This document shows positions 1-9,151 of a stretch of 64,000 nt of DNA, in pieces. The stretch is from Pantoea anthophila (GTDB taxonomy: Bacteria; Pseudomonadota; Gammaproteobacteria; Enterobacterales; Enterobacteriaceae). The notes beneath the pieces were generated by a model. It was not told the origin of the DNA, searched no databases, and saw only the letters and a list, made by a program, of their open reading frames with translations. Made by a program: the position numbers and the translations under genes. The DNA is taken from positions 177,245 through 241,244 of the forward strand of contig NZ_VHIZ01000066.1 of the NCBI RefSeq assembly GCF_006494375.1. Reading direction: 5' to 3'. Each line of letters starts with the position of its first letter. The first letter of the stretch is position 1.

Positions 1-94
1 GCGGTAATTCACGCAGACATAAGCTGCACAGACCGTGACGGGCGATCTGTAACGGCATCTGGCATAGCCAACACAGGGCAGGCATTGCTAGCAT
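1..94 (-). CDS. gntX: GntX/ComF-family protein, 5' end only
   Basis: This is the N-terminal 31 residues of a minus-strand gene that runs off the left edge. The start codon is at 92-94 with a GGAGG ribosome site five bases upstream (100-104). The visible peptide begins MLAMPALCWLCQMPL and carries two CxxC pairs (CWLC and CSLC), the zinc-ribbon start typical of ComF/GntX phosphoribosyltransferase-like proteins. The gene is divergent from bioH, as in E. coli. In E. coli GntX is linked to use of carbon from DNA and, historically, to gluconate transport; its biochemical role is not settled. The identity rests on the zinc-ribbon start and synteny, since the catalytic domain lies outside the window. 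Confidence 0.8.
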   Translation of the reverse strand, partial: MLAMPALCWLCQMPLQIARHGLCSLCLRELP

Positions 95-128
95 AGCGAC
101 CTCCTTATCATTTTCGGGATAGTAACTG

Positions 129-905
129 ATGACCTCGCTCTACTGGCACACCTGCGGAGAAGGAAAACGCGATCTTGTGCTGCTGCACGGATGGGGGCTG
201 AATGCCGAAGTCTGGCAAAGCATTATTCCGCGACTCAGCCCGCATTACCGCCTGCATCTGGTCGATCTGCCGGGCTATGGCCGCAGTCAGGATGCGGGTG
301 CCCTGACGCTGACACAGATGGCAGAGGCGCTGCTGCCTGCGCTGCCCGCACAGGCGATCGTCATGGGGTGGTCTCTGGGCGGACTGGTGGCGACACAGCT
401 GGCGCTGAACGCGCCAGAAAAGCTGGCTGCACTGATTACCGTTGCATCGTCGCCCTGTTTCACCGCCACAGAGCACTGGCCCGGCATTAAACCCGAGACG
501 CTGCAGAACTTTCAGCAGATGCTCAGCAACGATTTTCAGCGCACGGTGGAGCGCTTTCTGGCGCTGCAGACGCTGGGCACCGAAACGGCGCGCGCCGATG
601 CACGGCAGCTGAAAGAGGTGGTACTGTCGCAACCGATGCCGGAAGTGGCGGTGCTGGATGGCGGACTGGAGATTCTGCGCCAGGTCGATCTGCGCAGCGC
701 GTTACCGCAGATCGGGCTGCCGTTCCTGCGTCTCTATGGCGCACTCGATGGGCTGGTGCCGCGCCGGATTGCTGCAGAGATTGATGAAATGTTGCCAGCC
801 TCGCCTTCAGTCGTTATCGACAAGGCAGCACATGCACCTTTTATTTCCCATCCAGACATTTTTTGTCAGCATATTATTAACTTTATCAGTAATTTGCCGG
901 GATAA
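129..905 (+). CDS. bioH: Pimeloyl-ACP methyl ester carboxylesterase BioH
   Basis: BioH hydrolyses pimeloyl-ACP methyl ester to release pimeloyl-ACP, ending the disguised fatty-acid phase of biotin synthesis in the cytoplasm. The 258-residue product is a single alpha/beta-hydrolase domain. The nucleophile elbow GWSLGG places the catalytic serine at residue 82, with Asp207 (ALDGLVP) and His235 (KAAHAPF) completing the triad, the same positions as in E. coli BioH. The oxyanion-loop HGWGLN is at residues 20-25. The gene is divergent from gntX with only 34 bases between the two start codons, so their promoters must overlap. The ribosome site is weak. In E. coli the feo genes follow nearby; here they do not. 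Confidence 0.96.
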   Translation: MTSLYWHTCGEGKRDLVLLHGWGLNAEVWQSIIPRLSPHYRLHLVDLPGYGRSQDAGALTLTQMAEALLPALPAQAIVMGWSLGGLVATQLALNAPEKLAALITVASSPCFTATEHWPGIKPETLQNFQQMLSNDFQRTVERFLALQTLGTETARADARQLKEVVLSQPMPEVAVLDGGLEILRQVDLRSALPQIGLPFLRLYGALDGLVPRRIAAEIDEMLPASPSVVIDKAAHAPFISHPDIFCQHIINFISNLPG

Positions 906-1075
906 TGAGGCTTTAAGTTGGCAAAATTGCTGGCAGCAGCAATACTTCTCTCTGTGAGCAAGGCCGCTGCAAATTTATGTGATTAGTCACGGAAATGACT
1001 ATGCCGTTCCATACTGCCTTACGCGTTTAGCGGCTGCTTACATCTCACAATGGATCATGAATGAGGGTAAACATA

Positions 1076-1345
1076 ATGAAGGTTTTTAAATGGGTTGTGG
1101 CTTCAATGATGATGGGCGCGATTTCATTTTCTGCGATGGCAGCGAAGGAAGTCACCAAAGAAGAAGTTAAATCAATGAACCTGCAGAAGATTGGCACTGT
1201 TAACACCACAGCGGAAACCACCTCGCCAATGGATGCTAAAAAAGTGCTGTCTCAGCTTGCTGACGAGAAAGGCGGTAAATACTACCTGGTGATCGCGGGT
1301 CGCGAACACGGTAAATTCAGCGCCACCGCTGAAGTCTACAAGTAA
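1076..1345 (+). CDS. Small exported DUF1471 (YdgH/BhsA/McbA-like) protein
   Basis: The start at 1076 is chosen because GAGGG lies eight bases upstream (1063-1067); an in-frame ATG at 1061 has no such site. The 89-residue product opens with a signal peptide (MKVFKWVV, a hydrophobic run, then cleavage after SAMA, about residue 22). The mature part is charged and ends in GKFSATAEVYK, which fits the DUF1471 fold shared by BhsA, McbA, YhcN and YdgH. Members are periplasmic and are often induced by stress or linked to biofilm; the function of this one is unknown. It stands alone between bioH and a convergent phosphorylase gene, ending one base before that gene's stop. This spot holds feoABC in E. 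coli, so the gene is part of a local replacement. Confidence 0.75.
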   Translation: MKVFKWVVASMMMGAISFSAMAAKEVTKEEVKSMNLQKIGTVNTTAETTSPMDAKKVLSQLADEKGGKYYLVIAGREHGKFSATAEVYK

Positions 1346-3031
1346 TCAGCGTAGCCACATGAACTGCCAGGCATCCAGCTTAACCGGCTGGGTGCCATCC
1401 ATCTTCTCTCCGCTTATCAGATCCTGCCACATACGTGCCTCCGGTAGCGGTGTCTCCACCGGCCGTCCACTGAGATTAAACACGCAGAGCAATCCTTCAT
1501 CGCTGTCCGGCGAATGACGTCTGAGCACCAGCAGGGCATTTTCGCTCTCTGAGATCGTCATCGGATTATCGGGATGAAAAGCAGGCTGGCGACGGCGCAG
1601 CTGGATCAGCTGACCGAGCCGGGTATAGATCTGCTGACGCAGCCACTCTTCCCCCGCCAGCGCCGCTTCAATCGTCTGCAGATCATACTTCTGGCGATTG
1701 ATCGCCCGGTTGTGTCCGGCGGCACGCACCCCATCGTAATCATTTCGCCCACCCACAATGCTCTGGATATAGATGGCCGGCACGCCAGGGAACACCAGCA
1801 GAATGGCATGGGCCAGTAAAAAACGCTTCAGCCGCGTGGCGTCGTCGTCCGCCTCACGGTTTAACGCATCCAGATAGGTGACGTTGATTTCATACGGGCT
1901 GGTGGTGCCGTCCGGATTATTTTTGTAGGAGACCAGCGCACCCTCCAGCGCCAGGTCGCGCACCAGCGCCACAATCTCCACCTCCGACAAAATCCCGCGC
2001 GCCGGATTCAGGCCGATACCATCGTGGGACGCCAGAAAGTTAAAAAAGGTGGTGTCATTGCTGCTGAGATCCAGCGAGCTGGCCCACTGCCGCAGCGCGC
2101 GCGCCGAGCCGGTATGAATCGCATGCAGCACCAGCGGCGGCAGCGAAAACTGATAAACCATCTGCGCCTCATCGTGGCCGTTGCCGAGGTAACTGATGTT
2201 GTCCCGATGTGGCACGTTGGTCTCCGTGATAATCACCGTGCCAGGGGCGACCTGGTCGGCAATGGCGCGAAACAGCTTCACCAGCTGATGGGTTTTTTCC
2301 AGGTGAATACAGCGCGTGCCGGGCGTTTTCCACATGTAGCCGACCGCATCGAGCCGCACGTAGTCCGCGCCGCGTATCAGGTAGTCGAGCAGCACCCCGA
2401 CCATGCGCAGTAGCACCTCAGGATTGGCAAAGTTCAGGTCGATCTGATCGGCGCTGAAGGTGGTCCAGATAAAGCGGGTGTCGCCATCGGCCATCTGAAA
2501 AGGGGTCAGCAGCGGCGAGGTTCGCGGACGGGTGACGGCGCTGAGGTCAGTGGCGGGCGGCATGCTGATAAAGAAATCGTCCCAGCCGGGGTCCTGCGCC
2601 AGAAAGTGACGGAACCAGGCGCTCCGCGACGACATATGGTTGCAGACAAAATCGAACATCAGCCGGGTTTCCTGATGCAGGCGGACAACATCCTGCCAGT
2701 CACCGCACAGCGGATCAACCTGATGGTAATCAATAACAGAAAAGCCGTCGTCAGACGACCAGGGAAAGAAAGGCAGCAGGTGAACCAGCGGAAAGAGGGA
2801 TTGCAGATGCTGCTGATAGAAGCGGGAAAAGGTCGTGAGCGTGGGCTTGCCGGTTTCCCGAAACTGATCGGCATAGGTGATGAGCACCACATCCTGCTCG
2901 TCCCAGTGCGCCTTGCGCGGCAGCTTGATGGCGTCGCGGGCGGTGGCGATCTCACTCAGCAGGCGCGTCAGGGTAGCCTGGGGAAAGGTGCCGGCATAAA
3001 TCTTATCAATCAGATCGGTGATCGTTTCCAT
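1346..3031 (-). CDS. ggaP: GH13 glucosylglycerate phosphorylase (YcjM-like)
   Basis: The 561-residue protein belongs to the sucrose-phosphorylase branch of glycoside hydrolase family 13 and matches E. coli YcjM (GgaP) nearly end to end in recalled sequence. YcjM phosphorolyses 2-O-alpha-glucosyl-D-glycerate to glucose 1-phosphate and glycerate. Visible landmarks are the substrate loop HLLPFFPWSSDDGFS (84-98), DFVCNHMS, the nucleophile in YVRLDAVG (Asp228), the acid/base in TETNVPH (Glu270) and SHDGIGLN near residue 343. The enzyme is cytoplasmic, with no signal peptide. In E. coli the gene lies in a large sugar-transport cluster; here it is alone, downstream of yhgF on the same strand and convergent with the DUF1471 gene. 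The family call is secure; exact substrate (glucosylglycerate versus sucrose or another glucoside) is inferred from the match. Confidence 0.82.
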   Translation of the reverse strand: METITDLIDKIYAGTFPQATLTRLLSEIATARDAIKLPRKAHWDEQDVVLITYADQFRETGKPTLTTFSRFYQQHLQSLFPLVHLLPFFPWSSDDGFSVIDYHQVDPLCGDWQDVVRLHQETRLMFDFVCNHMSSRSAWFRHFLAQDPGWDDFFISMPPATDLSAVTRPRTSPLLTPFQMADGDTRFIWTTFSADQIDLNFANPEVLLRMVGVLLDYLIRGADYVRLDAVGYMWKTPGTRCIHLEKTHQLVKLFRAIADQVAPGTVIITETNVPHRDNISYLGNGHDEAQMVYQFSLPPLVLHAIHTGSARALRQWASSLDLSSNDTTFFNFLASHDGIGLNPARGILSEVEIVALVRDLALEGALVSYKNNPDGTTSPYEINVTYLDALNREADDDATRLKRFLLAHAILLVFPGVPAIYIQSIVGGRNDYDGVRAAGHNRAINRQKYDLQTIEAALAGEEWLRQQIYTRLGQLIQLRRRQPAFHPDNPMTISESENALLVLRRHSPDSDEGLLCVFNLSGRPVETPLPEARMWQDLISGEKMDGTQPVKLDAWQFMWLR

Positions 3032-3129
3032 CGTGAGTTGGATGCCACAGCAGATGTTGTTTTTATGACAGGCGTCTTTTTAGCGTAGCGTTATGGCGGG
3101 GATTTTCAACCGGGGAAAGCGGCGGGAAC

Positions 3130-3152
3130 AGGGGGCCAGCGTGCGGCCCCCT
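3130..3152 (-). terminator. GC-rich hairpin after yhgF
   Basis: An eight-base perfect stem (AGGGGGCC pairing with GGCCCCCT) with a seven-base loop lies just past the yhgF stop. There is no real T-run on the minus strand, so it may be a weak or factor-assisted terminator and could allow readthrough into ggaP. Confidence 0.5.
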
Positions 3153-3159
3153 GATAAGC

Positions 3160-5487
3160 TTAGCGTTTTTTACCGAACGCGGCGGCCAGGGCATCACCCA
3201 TTGCGCTGTTACCCGCAGAGGCGCTGACCGGACGCGCACGGCCTTTCGCGGCAGCCGGACGTTTCTCGTCACGCGGCGCGCCATTTTTCACGCCGCCACG
3301 CGCATTGCCTTCGCCGGGCTGCTCATCGAGACGCATGGTCAGGGCAATACGTTTGCGCTGCAGATCGACTTCCATCACTTTGACTTTGACGATATCGCCC
3401 GCTTTTACCACCTGATGAGGATCTTCCACGAAGCGGTCAGAGAGCGAGGAGATATGCACCAGGCCATCCTGATGCACGCCGATGTCCACAAACGCCCCGA
3501 AGTTAGTGACGTTGGTAACGCTGCCTTCCAGAATCAGGCCCGGCGTCAGGTCGCTCAGCGTCTCAACGCCTTCTGCAAACTGCGCCGTCTTAAACTCAGG
3601 ACGCGGATCGCGGCCCGGCTTCTCCAGCTCTTTCATGATGTCGGTTACGGTCGGCAGACCAAAACGGTCATCGATGAAATCGCGCGGGCTGAGATTGCGC
3701 AGGCTGCCCGCATTACCCATCAGGTCGCTCAGCGCCTGCTCGGTAGCGGCCAGAATGCGCTCGACCACCGGATAGGCTTCCGGGTGGACCGTGGAGGCGT
3801 CGAGCGGGTTGTCGCCGTGATTGATACGCAGGAAGCCCGCGCACTGTTCAAAGGCTTTTGGTCCCAGGCGGCTTACTTTCAGCAGCTGCTGGCGGTTGCG
3901 GAAGCGGCCATTTTCATCCCGCCAGCCGACAATGTTCTGCGCCATCATGCGCGTCAGGCCCGCGACGCGGGTCAGCAGCGGCACCGAGGCGGTATTCAGA
4001 TCCACGCCGACGGCGTTCACACAGTCTTCCACCACCGCGTCGAGTTTCTTCGCCAGCTGGCTCTGGCTGACATCATGCTGATACTGACCGACACCGATCG
4101 ATTTCGGATCGATTTTCACCAGCTCAGCCAGCGGGTCCTGCAGACGTCGGGCAATCGACACCGCGCCGCGCAGAGAGACATCCAGATCCGGAAACTCCTG
4201 CGCCGCCAGTTCAGAGGCGGAGTAGACGGACGCGCCCGCCTCACTGACAATCACTTTCTGCGCCGTGACCTGCGGGAACTGCTTCTGCAGATCGAGGAAA
4301 AAGCGCTCAGTTTCGCGGGATGCGGTGCCGTTACCAATCGCCACCAGCTCCACCTGATGCTTAACGCAGAGGGCCGCAACGGCGGCGGCGGCTTTCGCGG
4401 CCTGACCGGTGTGCGGATAGACGGTATCGGTCGCGACCACCTTGCCGGTGGCATCAACGACAGCGACCTTAACGCCGGTGCGCAGGCCCGGGTCCAGTCC
4501 CATGGTGGCCCGCATGCCCGCAGGCGCGGCCATCAGCAGATCGTGCAGGTTACGGGCAAACACGTTGATCGCTTCATCTTCTGCGCGTTCGCGCACCGTG
4601 CCCATCAGCTCGGTTTCCAGATGCAGCATCACTTTGATGCGCCATGTCCAGCTCACGACCGCTTTACGCCAGCTGTCTGCCGGGGCGTTGTTCAGGCGCA
4701 GGTTCAGGTGTTCCGCAATCAGCGTTTCGCCGTGGCTTTCACGCGGCGCTTCATCAAACTGCGGGTCGGCATTCAGCGAGAGTTGCAGAACGCCTTCGTT
4801 GCGGCCGCGCAGCATCGCCAGTGCACGGTGTGACGGCACGCTGCTCAGCGCTTCATGGTGGTCAAAGTAGTCACGGAACTTCGCGCCCGCTTCCTCTTTC
4901 CCTTCCACCACGCGCGACACCAGGTGAGCATTTTTCCACAGATAGTTACGCACTTTCGCCAGCAGCGCCGCATCTTCAGCGAAACGCTCCATCAGAATGT
5001 AGCGGGCGCCATCCAGCGCGGCACGCACGTCAGCCACCCCTTTGTCGGCATCGACATATTGTGCAGCCAGCTGCTCAGGGGTGTGAGACGGATCCTGCCA
5101 CAGGGTGTCCGCCAGCGGCTCAAGACCCGCTTCAATCGCGATCTGTCCACGCGTACGGCGCTTCTGTTTGTAGGGCAGGTAGAGGTCTTCCAGCTCGGTT
5201 TTGCTGAGGGTGGTGTTGATCGCGCGGGCGAGGTCGTCGGTGAGTTTTCCCTGCTCGTCAATCGACTTCAGAATCGACTGGCGTCGCTCTTCAAGTTCAC
5301 GCAGATAGCTGAGGCGGGTTTCCAGCTGGCGCAGTTGGGTATCATCCAGCCCGCCGGTGACCTCTTTACGATAGCGTGCGATAAACGGCACGGTATTCCC
5401 TTCATCCAGCAGGCGAACGGCGGCGTCAACCTGTTCGGGACGCGCCTGCAGCTCACTGGCTATTATCTGGCTCAGAACGTTCATCAT
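3160..5487 (-). CDS. yhgF: Tex-family RNA-binding protein YhgF
   Basis: A 775-residue Tex protein: N-terminal helical region, YqgF/RNase H-like domain (around MGLDPGLRTGVKVAVVD), paired helix-hairpin-helix motifs (VDLNTASVPLLTRVAGL, then RQQLLKVSRLGPKAFEQCAG) and a C-terminal S1 domain (LEGSVTNVTNFGAFVDIGV) followed by a basic, disordered tail. Tex proteins bind nucleic acid and act in transcription and RNA turnover; the molecular role in enterobacteria is still loose. The reading frame extends to an ATG at 5547, but homologues start at the MMN at 5487/5484, so I use 5487. Neither start has a strong ribosome site, so the N terminus is uncertain by about 20 residues. The gene is followed by ggaP on the same strand and preceded by greB. 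Confidence 0.93.
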   Translation of the reverse strand: MMNVLSQIIASELQARPEQVDAAVRLLDEGNTVPFIARYRKEVTGGLDDTQLRQLETRLSYLRELEERRQSILKSIDEQGKLTDDLARAINTTLSKTELEDLYLPYKQKRRTRGQIAIEAGLEPLADTLWQDPSHTPEQLAAQYVDADKGVADVRAALDGARYILMERFAEDAALLAKVRNYLWKNAHLVSRVVEGKEEAGAKFRDYFDHHEALSSVPSHRALAMLRGRNEGVLQLSLNADPQFDEAPRESHGETLIAEHLNLRLNNAPADSWRKAVVSWTWRIKVMLHLETELMGTVRERAEDEAINVFARNLHDLLMAAPAGMRATMGLDPGLRTGVKVAVVDATGKVVATDTVYPHTGQAAKAAAAVAALCVKHQVELVAIGNGTASRETERFFLDLQKQFPQVTAQKVIVSEAGASVYSASELAAQEFPDLDVSLRGAVSIARRLQDPLAELVKIDPKSIGVGQYQHDVSQSQLAKKLDAVVEDCVNAVGVDLNTASVPLLTRVAGLTRMMAQNIVGWRDENGRFRNRQQLLKVSRLGPKAFEQCAGFLRINHGDNPLDASTVHPEAYPVVERILAATEQALSDLMGNAGSLRNLSPRDFIDDRFGLPTVTDIMKELEKPGRDPRPEFKTAQFAEGVETLSDLTPGLILEGSVTNVTNFGAFVDIGVHQDGLVHISSLSDRFVEDPHQVVKAGDIVKVKVMEVDLQRKRIALTMRLDEQPGEGNARGGVKNGAPRDEKRPAAAKGRARPVSASAGNSAMGDALAAAFGKKR

Positions 5488-5590
5488 CAGGACTGTCTTG
5501 CTTTCCGGGTTGAGAAATAGCGGACAGTTATACGGATTGATGGTCAAAATTGCCAGAGACGCGGGCGGCTTTCAGCCATAATCTGAAACG

Positions 5591-6064
5591 TTATTGCGGG
5601 TAGTCAATCGCGTTGACATACCAGAGCGCCGGACCCACTGGCGTCTCGACGGTGGCAGCATCGCCCACCTCTTTTTTCAGCAGCGCCCGCGCCATCGGCG
5701 AGTCGATGGAGATGTAATCCTTGCGGCCAAAAATCTCATCGTAGCCCACGATGCGGAAGCGTTTGAGGTCACCCGCATCGTTTTCAATTTCCACCCAGGC
5801 ACCGAAGAAGACTTTGCCATCCTGCTGAGGCGAGTAGTCAACGATGCGCAGCTGCTCAAGACTTTTGGTCAGGTAGCGAACGCGACGATCAATTTCCCGC
5901 AGCCGTTTCTTGTTGTACTGATAGTCGGCATTTTCACTGCGATCGCCAAGGCTGGCAGCCCAGGTCACCTTTTTGGTCACTTCTGGTCGCTCTTCACGCC
6001 AGAGGTAGTCGAGTTCCGCTTTCAGCTTATCGAAGCCTTCGCGGGTAATCAGTCGGGTTTTCAT
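5591..6064 (-). CDS. greB: Transcript cleavage factor GreB
   Basis: GreB enters the RNA polymerase secondary channel and stimulates cleavage of backtracked transcripts. The 157-residue product has the N-terminal coiled coil with the conserved acidic tip (SLGDRSENADYQYNKKRL, Asp and Glu poised for metal binding) and the C-terminal FKBP-like domain (GRKDYISIDSPMARALL). The frame extends six codons upstream to 6082, but the homologous start is MKTRLITREGF at 6064. It is divergent from ompR in E. coli; here a yjbE-like gene and a spacer lie between them. The terminator at 6121-6175 stops transcripts of the yjbE-like gene before they reach greB. Confidence 0.95.
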   Translation of the reverse strand: MKTRLITREGFDKLKAELDYLWREERPEVTKKVTWAASLGDRSENADYQYNKKRLREIDRRVRYLTKSLEQLRIVDYSPQQDGKVFFGAWVEIENDAGDLKRFRIVGYDEIFGRKDYISIDSPMARALLKKEVGDAATVETPVGPALWYVNAIDYPQ

Positions 6065-6120
6065 GCTAATCCGGCCAGCCAAATCAAAAGAGAAACAGTG
6101 TAAGGCAAACAGGGCGCGGC

Positions 6121-6175
6121 AAAAAAGAGTCGGGGAAGGGGTTTTTAAAGCTAAAAACCCGCGTTGACTTCCCCG
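6121..6175 (-). terminator. Two-tier intrinsic terminator after the yjbE-like gene
   Basis: On the minus strand two nested stems form. The outer stem is eight pairs (6131-6138 with 6168-6175, CGGGGAAG/CTTCCCCG). The inner is nine pairs (6139-6147 with 6152-6160, GGGTTTTTA/TAAAAACCC) with a four-base loop; seven unpaired bases (6161-6167) bulge on one side. A run of six T follows on the minus strand (6121-6126). This is a strong intrinsic terminator for the gene at 6244-6492. Confidence 0.85.
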
Positions 6176-6243
6176 GCGGCGAAAGGGGTGCTGCTGAAGC
6201 GTAATCTGGAGCCAGTCACAGGACGCTGGCCAATAAAACAGAC

Positions 6244-6492
6244 TTATTTTCCGGCGTGAGTCGCCGTGGTGGTCGAGGTGCCGGTGCCATGTCCGTCACC
6301 GCCGCCGCCGCCCATGGTCGCCAGCGCAACGCCCAGCAGGGCCGCGACTGCGCCAACGCCAATGGCGTCAGAGTTACCTTTAGCGGTTGAGGTTGCCGCT
6401 GCACCGGCCGCTTCACCGGTCGCTGTGGCAGCATAACCTGGGCTAACGCTGCCTAATGCCAGCGCGCTCAGCAGTAAAATCGTTTTTTTCAT
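6244..6492 (-). CDS. yjbE: Small exported YjbE-like exopolysaccharide-associated protein
   Basis: An 82-residue protein with a clear signal peptide (MKKTILLLSALALGS, cleavage near GYA-AT, residue 21). The mature part is rich in alanine, glycine and threonine: TGEAAGAAATSTAKGNSD, then a hydrophobic stretch AVAALLGVALATMGGGGGD and a Thr-rich tail. This layout matches E. coli YjbE, the first gene of the yjbEFGH exopolysaccharide operon, and also resembles GfcA of group 4 capsule. Function is unknown for all of them; E. coli yjbE responds to the Rcs phosphorelay. Here no yjbFGH genes follow: a strong terminator does, so the gene is single. The similarity is mostly compositional, so the name is tentative. 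Confidence 0.6.
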   Translation of the reverse strand: MKKTILLLSALALGSVSPGYAATATGEAAGAAATSTAKGNSDAIGVGAVAALLGVALATMGGGGGDGHGTGTSTTTATHAGK

Positions 6493-7028
6493 TGTGTAAT
6501 CCCCGTTGAGACGTCGAATGGTGCCTGAGCAGTCTGGTTGAAAACGGAGAAGGCGAAAAGTTGGCTTTACTGATTGATTTATGGGACTTTAATTTCAACT
6601 GGCCTTGCTGTTAGAAGCACTGAAATTAATCCGAGATGAGGATGGCGTCCCGGGCGCTTTTGCTGGAATATTATGCTGTCTGAATGCGGGCAGGGTAGAT
6701 TATCTGGAGCTTATCCATAATGATGACTCCCTTTTAAGCCAAATTAACTGCTAAGCCGCTGAATTTATTCATCGAATAAATGCCGGTCCGCTTCTGACGC
6801 CAGCGATTCTGAGAAACAGGGCCGTTTTTTCAGATTTGCCGTATCCTGCCCTGTCGCCGGTAAAAAGGGTGAGCCTGGCCCCGAAACTGGCCCGAAATTA
6901 AATATAAGCTCCTGTTTAATATGCTTTGTAACAATTTTGGCTAGAATATAAACCATTAATGACTGTCACTATAAGGCATCTTTTTTTAACAATGTTGGCT
7001 CAGGCAATAGCGCCTTTGGGAGTTGAAA
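6493..7028. other. Intergenic region between the yjbE-like gene and ompR
   Basis: These 536 bases are visibly more AT-rich than the flanking genes and must hold the divergent promoters of the yjbE-like gene and ompR. A minus-strand stretch at about 6662-6676 (core AATATTCC) partly resembles an RcsB box, about 9 of 14 positions, too weak to call. A 63-codon frame at 6765-6956 on the minus strand has no ribosome site or family features and I do not count it. The ompR ribosome site GGGAG is at 7018-7022. Confidence 0.5.
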
Positions 7029-9115
<2,087 letters not shown>

Positions 9116-9120
9116 AACCG

Positions 9121-9143
9121 GCGCGGCAGAGTGACTGCCGCGC
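9121..9143. terminator. Hairpin between convergent envZ and pckA
   Basis: An eight-base perfect stem (GCGCGGCA with TGCCGCGC) and a seven-base loop fill the 36-base gap between the two convergent stops. There is no T-run on either strand, so its strength as a terminator is uncertain. Confidence 0.55.
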
Positions 9144-9151
9144 CCGTTCCG

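Noticed and set aside
974..986. GTGATTAGTCAC-like palindrome before the DUF1471 gene as a CRP site
   Set aside because: The half-sites are only four bases apart; CRP needs six, so the match is not valid.
3415..4833. A 472-codon plus-strand open frame inside yhgF
   Set aside because: It lies wholly antisense to a well-conserved gene, has no family motif, and its composition (rich in Arg, His, Gln) is that of a reverse-frame shadow in GC-rich DNA.
6662..6676. Possible RcsB box upstream of the yjbE-like gene
   Set aside because: Only about 9 of 14 positions fit and the distance to the gene is about 170 bases; too weak to call.
6765..6956. A 63-codon minus-strand frame in the spacer before ompR
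   Set aside because: No ribosome site, no signal or motif, and it ends in the AT-rich promoter region; unlikely to be a gene.
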